Source: Paludibacteraceae bacterium
GTDB taxonomy: Bacteria > Bacteroidota > Bacteroidia > Bacteroidales > Paludibacteraceae
Direction: 5' to 3'
Length of the DNA stretch: 64,000 nucleotides
Assembly: GCA_017454915.1 (NCBI GenBank)
Contig: JAFTCC010000018.1
Span: 33,662 to 97,661 of the forward strand
Made by a program: the position numbers and the translations under genes. Of the stretch, positions 33,720 to 41,661 are shown piece by piece. The stretch's first letter is position 1, and each line of letters opens with the position of its first letter. The notes under the pieces were generated by a model. That model was given only the letters and a program-made list of their open reading frames with translations, was not told the origin of the DNA and made no database searches.

Positions 33720-33750
33720 TTGAAAATAGAATTTTTTTCACTAACTTTAC
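33720..33750 (+). promoter_or_regulatory. Promoter at the left edge of the defence island
   Basis: TTG at 33720-33722 and TAACTTTAC at 33742-33750 with a 19-base spacer. It overlaps the distal start of the XRE frame, so that start cannot be used from this transcript; the TTG at 33792 can. Confidence 0.65.
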
Positions 33751-33791
33751 ACCCCAACAGCCAATCTGAAAGACATACGAGGCGAATTTGC

Positions 33792-34001
33792 TTGAAACAT
33801 GTTCTTGTAGAACAGAAAAAGACAAGCAAATGGCTGTCAGAGGCATTGGGGGTTAATCCAGCCACCGTTTCCAAATGGTGCACAAATTCGTCGCAACCAG
33901 ACATAGAGGCATTAGCCAAAATCTCAAAATTATTGGATGTTAGTGTAGAGGAACTATTTGATAAGAAATTCGTGGAATCTGTTTCAAAATTTGAAAAGTA
34001 A
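33792..34001 (+). CDS. Small XRE-family HTH regulator at the head of the defence island
   Basis: About 69 residues, start TTG 33792 preceded by a GAGG at 33779-33782. The first TTG (33720) lies in the -33 box of the apparent promoter, which excludes it. The protein is almost only a helix-turn-helix: VLVEQKKTSKWLSEALG, PATVSKWCTNSSQPDIEAL and LDVSVEELF, typical of short Bacteroidetes XRE proteins. It is the first gene of the island and likely regulates it. The ATT before the TTG is a possible alternative start. Confidence 0.75.
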   Translation: MKHVLVEQKKTSKWLSEALGVNPATVSKWCTNSSQPDIEALAKISKLLDVSVEELFDKKFVESVSKFEK

Positions 34002-34025
34002 TAGAATTATTATAATAATTGATTT

Positions 34026-34799
34026 ATGAGTGTAAGTGTAAATACAATCAAACGACTTATGGCGGTATTAATAGGTGTATTTGCTATAACCTATTTTATA
34101 TCGTTGAATATGGAGAACCATTACATCATTTTAAACACAAAATGGCTTTCTAATGATTTCCTATTTGCAATATCTGGAGGAACTTTTGCCAGTCTTGTTG
34201 TTGTCTTAGTCTGTGAAATAATAAAATATCGTCAAATAAAAATTGCAACAGAAGGGGCTCTGTTCTCTTATTTAGCAAATCTCTATGGTCAATTTCTGAT
34301 AATCAAAGGAAATTGTACAAGGACATTAAAAAGTCATAACATTGTTTCAGACAACTTGATTCAATCTACCTGTGATAATTCGATGATGCTTGTAGACTAC
34401 ATTAACGGAATAGACTATTCTCCCTATTGCAAAAATAATATAATTAAAGATATTTTGGACCAATTCAAAAAAGAAAAATATTCCACATTAAAGAACGTCC
34501 TAATTAGTTTTGCTAATCTCAGAATAGCCATTCGTGAGGATTCTATTATTTTGTTACAGCAAGGGAAACGTGACATTGTGACATCTGATTGTCGTAACAC
34601 TCAGGGTACATTGAACAAAATAAAAAGTCAAACATCAACAATACTTATCTATCTTGACCAAATCATATCACAAATAGATAATGGGCTTCAGAACAAATAT
34701 AATTGGCAAAGTCTAAAGAAAACTATGGACACATATCAAGATAATCTAGAGACCAAAACGTTAGCAGATTATATGAACGAAGATTTGGTCGTTTTCTAG
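34026..34799 (+). CDS. Two-TM membrane protein of unknown family in the defence island
   Basis: 257 residues with two predicted transmembrane helices (about 8-28 and 44-66) and then about 190 residues of mostly helical, polar sequence rich in Lys, Asn and Ile. I do not recognise the family. It is AT-rich like the rest of the island and lies 24 bp after the XRE gene and 29 bp before the methylase fusion. In defence islands such small membrane proteins are sometimes effectors, but nothing in the sequence proves this. Confidence 0.7.
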   Translation: MSVSVNTIKRLMAVLIGVFAITYFISLNMENHYIILNTKWLSNDFLFAISGGTFASLVVVLVCEIIKYRQIKIATEGALFSYLANLYGQFLIIKGNCTRTLKSHNIVSDNLIQSTCDNSMMLVDYINGIDYSPYCKNNIIKDILDQFKKEKYSTLKNVLISFANLRIAIREDSIILLQQGKRDIVTSDCRNTQGTLNKIKSQTSTILIYLDQIISQIDNGLQNKYNWQSLKKTMDTYQDNLETKTLADYMNEDLVVF

Positions 34800-34828
34800 A
34801 GTTAAACATTCATTTATAAGATTCAGCC

Positions 34829-37081
34829 ATGGATATTCAAAAAAGAAACAACGATAAAGAGATTTACGCTCCTCTAAAGTCAAAATGGCTTGTTATGAAG
34901 CCCGAAGAGGAAGTCCGACAAAAATATATTTGCCGCTTAGTTGATAGCTATAACTACTCCCTTGACCAGATGGATCAGGAGATACAAGTTACTAATTCAC
35001 AACGTGGTCATGGTGCTGCTCGGGCAGATATTGTTGTTTGGCGAAGCAAAGAGGATAAAGAATCTAAGAAATATCCTTTGATTGTTGTAGAATGCAAGGC
35101 AGAGTCCGTTACAATACGCAAGGAAGACTATTATCAAGGTATGAACTATGCGTCATGGGCTCATGCAGATTTCTTTGTTACAACAAATCTGAAGGAAACT
35201 CGTATCTTCAAGATTGTCAAAGGACAAATACCAGACAAACTCGATGAAATTGTGGATATACCCAATGCTTCAAAAGCCAACAACCAAAAAGAAATCGATA
35301 AGTTGTTGAAGCAGACAAAGGCTTTCACGCGTGACGAGTTCTCCAAACTACTTTTCAAGTGCCACAATATCATTCGCAATAATAACAAACTGTCTCCGGA
35401 AGCTGCTTTTGACGAGATAAGCAAGATTCTATTTATTAAAATCCGTTATGAGCGAGACAATACTGGCACACAAATTTTCTCTTTGGACAATTTCAAGAAA
35501 GCGCGTGAAAGTTACAACACATACAAGTCAAAAGAAGCACCTGATTTTTACCAATTCTTGTTTGAAAAGACGAAAGAGGATTTTGCCAACGACCATTTGT
35601 TTGAGGATAACGACATCATCAAAATCCGCGAGAATAGTTTTGAGCAGATAGTAAAAGAATTGGAGATATACAATCTGTCAACCACTTCTGATGATGTTAA
35701 GGGTATAGCCTTTGAGAAATTCCTCGGTCGCACTTTCCGTGGTGAGTTGGGGCAGTTCTTTACACCGCGTACTATTGTTGACTTCATGGTCAAAGTACTT
35801 GACCCTCAAGAGGGCGAATATATCTGTGACCCGTGTTGTGGTAGCGGTGGTTTCCTTATCAATACATTTGAGTATGTCCGCGCACATATTGAACACGACA
35901 TAGAACGACAGAAAGAGGTCATCAAAAAGCAATTCTATACGGACGCATACGAAGCACTTACAGAGCAGGAAAAAGAAGCGATAGATGCACAAGTGTCCGA
36001 TGTGTTTGCAATGATGAACCACGAACTTGACATCAACAACGCATCAGGTCGGCTTCGCTCGCTTTCTTTCGATTGCATATACGGCACGGATGCCAATCCG
36101 CGAATGGCACGCACGGCAAAAATGAATATGATTATGCACGGCGACGGGCACGGTGGCGTGCATCACCACGACGGATTGCTGAATGTGAACGGAATTTTTG
36201 AAAATCGCTTTGATGTCATTTTAACCAATCCGCCTTTCGGCGCACATGTGGATAAATCGCTACTCATCACAGAGGCAGATAAGTTTACCGACCAACAGAA
36301 GATAGATGCTTATGTGCAACGCTATGGAGATGCATACCTGGAAGCACTTAAACAAGTTAATGACCATATAGGCGAACCCCTGCTAAGTCTCTACGAAACA
36401 GGTAAAATGAGTGGGTTAACAGAAGTGCTTTTTATTGAGCGATGCCTCAATCTGCTCAAACCGAGTGGAAGAATGGGTATAGTACTTCCAGAAGGTGTGC
36501 TGAATAACACCAATTTGCAGAAGATTCGTGACTTCGTAGAAAGCAAAGCGAAAATCTTGCTTGTGGTTTCTATTCCACAAGATGTCTTTATTGCTTCCGG
36601 TGCGACAGTAAAACCCTCGCTGCTTTTCTTCAGAAAGTTCACAGAGGAGGAGACGGTGCAATACAATACGATAGTAGCCGCGGCACAAGAGGAAGCTACA
36701 GCTCCTTATAGAACAGAACTTGATGATATTGCCGCCAAGCTTGCAAAGCGAGGTAAAGAAGCGCCATCCAAAGAGGAGAAGATACAGTTGCAGGCTCGAA
36801 AGAAAGAAATACTGGCTGCAATAGACGCGGAGACCAAGCGACTTGTCAAAGAGCGTTTCGATTATCAAATCCCTATTGCCGAAGTTCAGAAAGCCGGCAT
36901 TAGTACTACCAGAGCACCGATCGAAAACGAGTTGGAGCCGTTGGAACTGGAGTTCACGCAGTATCGTAAGGAAAATCACTTGTGGGAACCAATGCTGAAA
37001 CAAATTTATTATTCGGTAGATGATAATGGCAATATGACCCGCGTGCGACTTAATGATGATAATACTATAAAGTCTGAATAA
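34829..37081 (+). CDS. PD-(D/E)xK nuclease-N6-adenine methylase fusion (BcgI-like/type I-like R-M)
   Basis: 750 residues. The N-terminal 130 or so resemble the HsdR N-terminal nuclease domain, with a PD-(D/E)xK core: Asp67 in ARADIVVW and Glu88-x-Lys90 in VVECKAE. A methyltransferase follows with DPCCGSGGFL (SAM motif) near residue 334 and the catalytic NPPF near 467, and then a helical C-terminus that should contact the S subunit. The HsdR helicase/translocase is absent, both here and anywhere in the window. A fused R-M chain with a separate S subunit is the layout of BcgI. Whether it cuts is not known from sequence. Confidence 0.88.
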   Translation: MDIQKRNNDKEIYAPLKSKWLVMKPEEEVRQKYICRLVDSYNYSLDQMDQEIQVTNSQRGHGAARADIVVWRSKEDKESKKYPLIVVECKAESVTIRKEDYYQGMNYASWAHADFFVTTNLKETRIFKIVKGQIPDKLDEIVDIPNASKANNQKEIDKLLKQTKAFTRDEFSKLLFKCHNIIRNNNKLSPEAAFDEISKILFIKIRYERDNTGTQIFSLDNFKKARESYNTYKSKEAPDFYQFLFEKTKEDFANDHLFEDNDIIKIRENSFEQIVKELEIYNLSTTSDDVKGIAFEKFLGRTFRGELGQFFTPRTIVDFMVKVLDPQEGEYICDPCCGSGGFLINTFEYVRAHIEHDIERQKEVIKKQFYTDAYEALTEQEKEAIDAQVSDVFAMMNHELDINNASGRLRSLSFDCIYGTDANPRMARTAKMNMIMHGDGHGGVHHHDGLLNVNGIFENRFDVILTNPPFGAHVDKSLLITEADKFTDQQKIDAYVQRYGDAYLEALKQVNDHIGEPLLSLYETGKMSGLTEVLFIERCLNLLKPSGRMGIVLPEGVLNNTNLQKIRDFVESKAKILLVVSIPQDVFIASGATVKPSLLFFRKFTEEETVQYNTIVAAAQEEATAPYRTELDDIAAKLAKRGKEAPSKEEKIQLQARKKEILAAIDAETKRLVKERFDYQIPIAEVQKAGISTTRAPIENELEPLELEFTQYRKENHLWEPMLKQIYYSVDDNGNMTRVRLNDDNTIKSE

Positions 37082-37082
37082 T

Positions 37083-38132
37083 ATGTCCTCAATTATTCAA
37101 AAAAACGCATCAGATCCACAGTTGCCCAATCAGTTTGTTAATGATATTCGGCAAATAATTACGACTGCGCAAACAAATGCAGTGCGTAGTGTGGACTTTT
37201 GCCGTGTACAAATGTATTGGAATTTAGGCAAACGCATTCTTGAAGAAGAACAGCAAGGCAAGGCGCGTGCAGATTACGGCGCATACCTGCTGGAGAATCT
37301 TGCAAAACGTCTGGAACCAGAGTTCGGAAGCGGTTTCGGAGTAAGACAATTAAAGTTCTGTCGGCAGTTTTATAGGGAATACCCAATTAGGAACGCACTG
37401 CGTTCCCAATTAAACTGGAGCCAATATCGCATGCTTATCCAGATATCGGACCCAGACAAACGGCAGTATTATGAACTGGAGGCGGTTAACAATGCGTGGA
37501 CAGGACGCGAACTGCAAAGACAGATAGACTCGCTTCTTTACGAACGCTTACTGATGAGCAATGACAAAGATGCGGTGCTGGCAGTAGCACGCAAAGAACG
37601 TATTCCCGAAACACCACAGGAGATAATCAAACAGCCGACTGTCCTTGAGTTTCTCGGGCTGAAAAAGGAAGCCGCCTACTACGAAAAGGATTTGGAGCAG
37701 GCGATCATCACGCATATTGCCGAGTTTATGCTTGAAATGGGCAAAGGCTTCTCTTTCGTGGCACGGCAGAAACGCATACTTCTTGAAGATGATGAGTTTT
37801 TTGCTGACCTTGTGTTTTACAACCGTTTGTTACGATGCTTTGTTGTGATTGAACTTAAGACGGGAGAATTGACCCATCAGGATTTAGGTCAATTGCAGAT
37901 GTATGTCAACTATTATGACCGCAATGAAAAACTGCCGGAAGAAAACCCGACTATTGGCATACTCCTTTGTACGCGGAAGAATGAGACATTGGTGCGTACC
38001 ACTTTGCCTGAAAACAATTCTACCATTCTAGCTTCTGAATACCGCCTTTATTTGCCGACAGCAGAACAATTGATTAAAGAAGTAAATGAGATTAAAGAAC
38101 AAATACAACGAGACAAAGAAACCGAAGCATAA
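37083..38132 (+). CDS. DUF1016 (YhcG-type) PDDEXK nuclease protein
   Basis: 349 residues of the DUF1016 family: an N-terminal helical part (QIITTAQTNAVRSVDFCRVQ, YWNLGKRILEEEQQGKARADYG) and a C-terminal nuclease domain with ADLVFYNRLLRCFVVIELK, the Asp and Glu-x-Lys of a PD-(D/E)xK site near 245-265. The family is common beside type I R-M genes and its role there is not settled. It begins 1 bp after the methylase and ends 1 bp before hsdS, so all three genes form one transcription unit. Confidence 0.9.
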   Translation: MSSIIQKNASDPQLPNQFVNDIRQIITTAQTNAVRSVDFCRVQMYWNLGKRILEEEQQGKARADYGAYLLENLAKRLEPEFGSGFGVRQLKFCRQFYREYPIRNALRSQLNWSQYRMLIQISDPDKRQYYELEAVNNAWTGRELQRQIDSLLYERLLMSNDKDAVLAVARKERIPETPQEIIKQPTVLEFLGLKKEAAYYEKDLEQAIITHIAEFMLEMGKGFSFVARQKRILLEDDEFFADLVFYNRLLRCFVVIELKTGELTHQDLGQLQMYVNYYDRNEKLPEENPTIGILLCTRKNETLVRTTLPENNSTILASEYRLYLPTAEQLIKEVNEIKEQIQRDKETEA

Positions 38133-38133
38133 A

Positions 38134-39489
38134 ATGACGACACCAACATACAAATATCTGCACTTTGTTAATTGTAGCACTTTGATGTTATGGGATATTA
38201 AGCGGTATTTCATGACACAAATCTCGTCATCTTATACCATTGTGAGATTAGGAGATTATATAAAAGAGGAAAGTGCAAAATATAAAATAAGCGATCCGAC
38301 AAAAACATATGGCATTTTGGGCGTAAATAACCAAACTGGTATCTTTGATGCTTATATAGAAAAAGGCTCTAAGATCAAGCAAAAATATAAAAAGATGCAA
38401 GTGGGGTGGATTGCGTACAATCCTTACCGTATTAATGTTGGGTCAATAGGAATGCGCACTGACAAGCAAGACTATGAATACATCAGCCCCGCCTATGTGG
38501 TATTTAGTTGTAAAAACGGACTTTTGCCGGAATACTTGTATCGGTTGATGAAAACGGATTTTTTCAATAAGTTTATACGAGAAAACACAACTGGAAGTGT
38601 AAGACAAAATCTTAATTATTCCGTACTTTCTAATTTGCAAATTCCGTTGCCCTCGCTTGAAGAACAAAACGATATTATTGCTGCATATAATTATGCCCTT
38701 GCAAAAGCAGAGCAATGCGTTCAACAAGCACAAAACATTGATGAGCAAATCGAAGCATATTTGTATGAAAAGTTGGGCATGCAAACAATGGAAAATAATC
38801 AACGAGACATGTCATCAACATATTTGCGATTCTTCCAATTCAAGTATATAAAAGAATGGGGCTTTGATAAAATATTAGGTACTAATAATAAATTGCTCTA
38901 TTCCGCTATATATCCAAATGTAAAATTGGGAGATATTTTGCATATTAATCCTCATACTGAGTTAATGTCATTAACAGAAAAGGATATGATTTCATTTGTT
39001 CCGATGGAATGTGTATCGGATGAATATGGAGAAGTGACTAAAAAAATGACATGCAGAAAAGCGGAGAGTAAGGGATATACTAAATTTATGAACGGAGATA
39101 TTATTTGGGCGAGAATTACTCCTTGTATGCAAAATGGGAAATCTGCTGTAGTAACAAATCTGGTCAATAATTATGGTTGTGGTTCAACAGAATTCCATGT
39201 GCTGCGAAACAACGACTCAAATATTAATACATCATATATTCACCATCTGCTGCGAATGCCAATAGTACTGAAAGATGCTCAGAAATCTTTTACTGGCTCG
39301 GCGGGTCAGCAAAGAGTCCCCAAAAATTACTTGGAGAATCTCAGAATACCATTGCCCCCATTATGTCTACAAAACGAGATAATGGCTCATATTACAGCTT
39401 TGCGTGACGAGCAAAAGAACTTGCGACTGCAAGCCTCCGAACTCCGCCTCCAAGCCCAACAACAATTTGAACAAACCATATTTGAATAA
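38134..39489 (+). CDS. hsdS: Type I restriction specificity subunit HsdS
   Basis: About 451 residues from ATG 38134, which follows the DUF1016 stop by 1 bp. Two halves each begin with a similar boundary motif (KYLHFVNCSTLMLWDIKRYF near the start, and YLRFFQFKYIKEWGFDKIL near 230). Each half ends in a conserved helix (PLPSLEEQNDIIAAYNYAL, and PLPPLCLQNEIMAHITALRD), giving the usual two target-recognition domains and central/terminal spacer helices. This predicts a bipartite recognition site. It would direct the upstream methylase-nuclease fusion. Confidence 0.93.
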   Translation: MTTPTYKYLHFVNCSTLMLWDIKRYFMTQISSSYTIVRLGDYIKEESAKYKISDPTKTYGILGVNNQTGIFDAYIEKGSKIKQKYKKMQVGWIAYNPYRINVGSIGMRTDKQDYEYISPAYVVFSCKNGLLPEYLYRLMKTDFFNKFIRENTTGSVRQNLNYSVLSNLQIPLPSLEEQNDIIAAYNYALAKAEQCVQQAQNIDEQIEAYLYEKLGMQTMENNQRDMSSTYLRFFQFKYIKEWGFDKILGTNNKLLYSAIYPNVKLGDILHINPHTELMSLTEKDMISFVPMECVSDEYGEVTKKMTCRKAESKGYTKFMNGDIIWARITPCMQNGKSAVVTNLVNNYGCGSTEFHVLRNNDSNINTSYIHHLLRMPIVLKDAQKSFTGSAGQQRVPKNYLENLRIPLPPLCLQNEIMAHITALRDEQKNLRLQASELRLQAQQQFEQTIFE

Positions 39490-39503
39490 ATTAATCATAC
39501 AAT

Positions 39504-40766
39504 ATGGCATACAAATCAAGTTTTTCCAATAAGCCTCTCATACAAAGAGAGCAAGATATCATCTATATCTATGGATTAAATAAAGCCAAAGCTGTTTGTC
39601 AATTTATTAAAGCAATAAAATCTGGTAAGAGAGAAGGGTATGATAATTTTTTAATTGATGCTTCGGAATTATACGACGGTGTATTCCCTAATACTGTTGT
39701 TGCTATTTCGGCTCTAATTGAATTGTATTCAAACGAAGGAATCTGTTTTGAATATGACAACATACCATCTGCCTTATCGGTAACAAAGTTTATGCGACCA
39801 CTTTTGTTTGAAGGTTACTCTGATCACATCCTTAATCGTGTCTGGAAGTTCTCTAGTTCTAAGGAGATTTCTAATATTGTTGATGCTTTTAGCGAAGAAC
39901 TCAGAAAAGAAGATAGATTCAGCGCAGGCACAATTGCTTCTTTGTCGTGGTCTCTAAATGAAGTTATGGATAATGTTCTCATACATTCAGGGGTGGGAAC
40001 TGGTTATGTTATGGGACAGATACATAAATCTTCAAAAAACATCGCATTCTCAGTTTGTGACTATGGAAGAGGCATTTTAAAATCATTACGTGAATCAAAT
40101 TTACATAAACCACGAACAGCGATTGATGCTATTACATTGGCAATAAAAGAGGAAGTCACAAGAGATAGTTCTGTGGGGCAAGGGAATGGACTATTTGGAC
40201 TACATTCTATTATTAGCCAAGGTGAAGGCACACTTGAAATCACATCAAGTGGAGCTTCCTACAAATTAAGTGGAGGTAAAACCTTTTTAAATAGAGATTT
40301 GCCAATACATTCAAATAAAGAACCTGGAACTATTGTTGATTTCCAACTTAACTATGGCAAAGATATCTCATTGGAAAATGCATTAAAATTTAGAGGAAAG
40401 GATTATAGTATAATAGACCTATATATCGAAAATTTTGATGATGATCAAGGGCATAATTATTATTCAGTAAAAAATCATTCAAATGGAACAGGGACACGTG
40501 ATTCTGCATTAAGAATCAAAAACGAGATTATGAATCTAATAACAGAGACAAGGAAACCTGTTATAGTTGATTTCAAAGAGATCGCAGTCATATCATCTTC
40601 TTTTGCAGATGAATTAATTGCAAAATTATTATTGGAACTTGGTCTTTTTCAATTTAACAATTTAATCATACTGCGTGGAATGAATTCTCAAGAACAAAAT
40701 ATTTTACAACGTTCGGTTATACAACGGTTAGTCGATACTCTTAATGAACCAACTGCATTACAATAA
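39504..40766 (+). CDS. STAS-like/GHKL ATPase/STAS-like (DUF4325) protein
   Basis: 420 residues. An N-terminal part to about 115 looks STAS-like (FLIDASELYDGVFPNTVVAI). A GHKL ATPase follows: N-box WSLNEVMDNVLIHSG near 150, G1 VCDYGRGI near 183, and G2 GQGNGLFGLHSI near 227. A C-terminal DUF4325-like STAS domain has VIVDFKEIAVISSSFADELI. The set resembles anti-sigma kinase and antagonist fused in one chain. Its job in the island is unknown; signalling or ATP-dependent control of the nuclease system is an inference. 14 bp separate it from hsdS. Confidence 0.82.
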   Translation: MAYKSSFSNKPLIQREQDIIYIYGLNKAKAVCQFIKAIKSGKREGYDNFLIDASELYDGVFPNTVVAISALIELYSNEGICFEYDNIPSALSVTKFMRPLLFEGYSDHILNRVWKFSSSKEISNIVDAFSEELRKEDRFSAGTIASLSWSLNEVMDNVLIHSGVGTGYVMGQIHKSSKNIAFSVCDYGRGILKSLRESNLHKPRTAIDAITLAIKEEVTRDSSVGQGNGLFGLHSIISQGEGTLEITSSGASYKLSGGKTFLNRDLPIHSNKEPGTIVDFQLNYGKDISLENALKFRGKDYSIIDLYIENFDDDQGHNYYSVKNHSNGTGTRDSALRIKNEIMNLITETRKPVIVDFKEIAVISSSFADELIAKLLLELGLFQFNNLIILRGMNSQEQNILQRSVIQRLVDTLNEPTALQ

Positions 40767-40809
40767 TCTTATATTTCATTAATAACATCGTTATAAAAGT
40801 AAGATAATT

Positions 40810-41637
40810 ATGGGCAAAACAGTAACAACATATTTGATAGATGGAGATCCGAAAGGGACTCAATATGTGTTCATCAGCAATAAGATTTGTCAGATGTATG
40901 TGATTCCTCGTTCTAATCTATCTATCCTGAATGAGCGACAAGAGTTGCAGACACCTGCATTTTATATCTTGTTGGGTGAGGATGAGGCAACTAAGCCAAA
41001 GGCTTACATTGGTGAGACGGAGAATTTCCGTGAACGTGTGAAAGATCACGATAGCAAGAAAACGTTTTGGCAAAAAGCGTTACTATTTATATCGAAGGAT
41101 GCAGCTATGACAAAGGCTGATGTACAATATTTAGAACATCGTGCTATCGCCGAAGCTAAGGCTTCAAATATTTTCGTATTGAATGAGAACAAGCAGACAC
41201 CAAAGGCACCCAACCTACCCGAGTACAGAAAGGATGATATGGAAGGCTTTTTTGAAGATGTGAAGTTCCTCACCTCTTTTATTGGTTGCAATATATTTGA
41301 TGTCGCTAGACCAAAGGAAGAGCATCTGTTCTATACGAAGGGACGCGGCTGTAATGCCGAAGGTTTCTATGATGCCAACGGCTTCACCGTATTGAAAGGT
41401 AGCATTATCGCAAAGTCATCTGTTCCATCGTTTACATGGAAAGAGAAGCGTGAGAATCTTCTTAAAGATTATACCGTCAGCAATGGTGACAAGTTGGAAT
41501 TGGAATCAGACAAAACTTTCCCAAGCCCAAGCACAGCTGCCGACTTCTGTATTGGTAGTAGCAATAACGGCTGGCTCGTCTGGAAAGACAAAGATGGGCA
41601 GACATTGGATTCTGTGTATAGGAAACAGTTAGAATAA
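40810..41637 (+). CDS. GIY-YIG nuclease with C-terminal DUF4357
   Basis: 275 residues. The GIY-YIG core is at about 55-130 (FYILLGEDE, then AYIGETENFRERVKDH with the conserved Arg, and the Glu in LEHRAIAEAK). The C-terminal DUF4357 is TFPSPSTAADFCIG, then SNNGWLVWKDKDGQTLD. DUF4357 proteins accompany type I R-M loci. It could act as an accessory nuclease. It is followed by a promoter for the next gene. Confidence 0.85.
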   Translation: MGKTVTTYLIDGDPKGTQYVFISNKICQMYVIPRSNLSILNERQELQTPAFYILLGEDEATKPKAYIGETENFRERVKDHDSKKTFWQKALLFISKDAAMTKADVQYLEHRAIAEAKASNIFVLNENKQTPKAPNLPEYRKDDMEGFFEDVKFLTSFIGCNIFDVARPKEEHLFYTKGRGCNAEGFYDANGFTVLKGSIIAKSSVPSFTWKEKRENLLKDYTVSNGDKLELESDKTFPSPSTAADFCIGSSNNGWLVWKDKDGQTLDSVYRKQLE

Positions 41638-41643
41638 TATTTT

Positions 41644-41652
41644 TATCTTTGC
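41644..41652 (+). promoter_or_regulatory. -7 box for the AlbA_2 gene, internal to the island
   Basis: TATCTTTGC, 9 bases before the ATG at 41662, just after the GIY-YIG stop. It gives the last island gene its own transcription start. Confidence 0.6.
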
Positions 41653-41661
41653 AAACAAAAT

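Noticed and set aside
33720..33791. TTG 33720 as start of the XRE regulator
   Set aside because: It is the -33 element of a consensus promoter, so the codon would not be in the transcript; TTG 33792 aligns with family N-termini.
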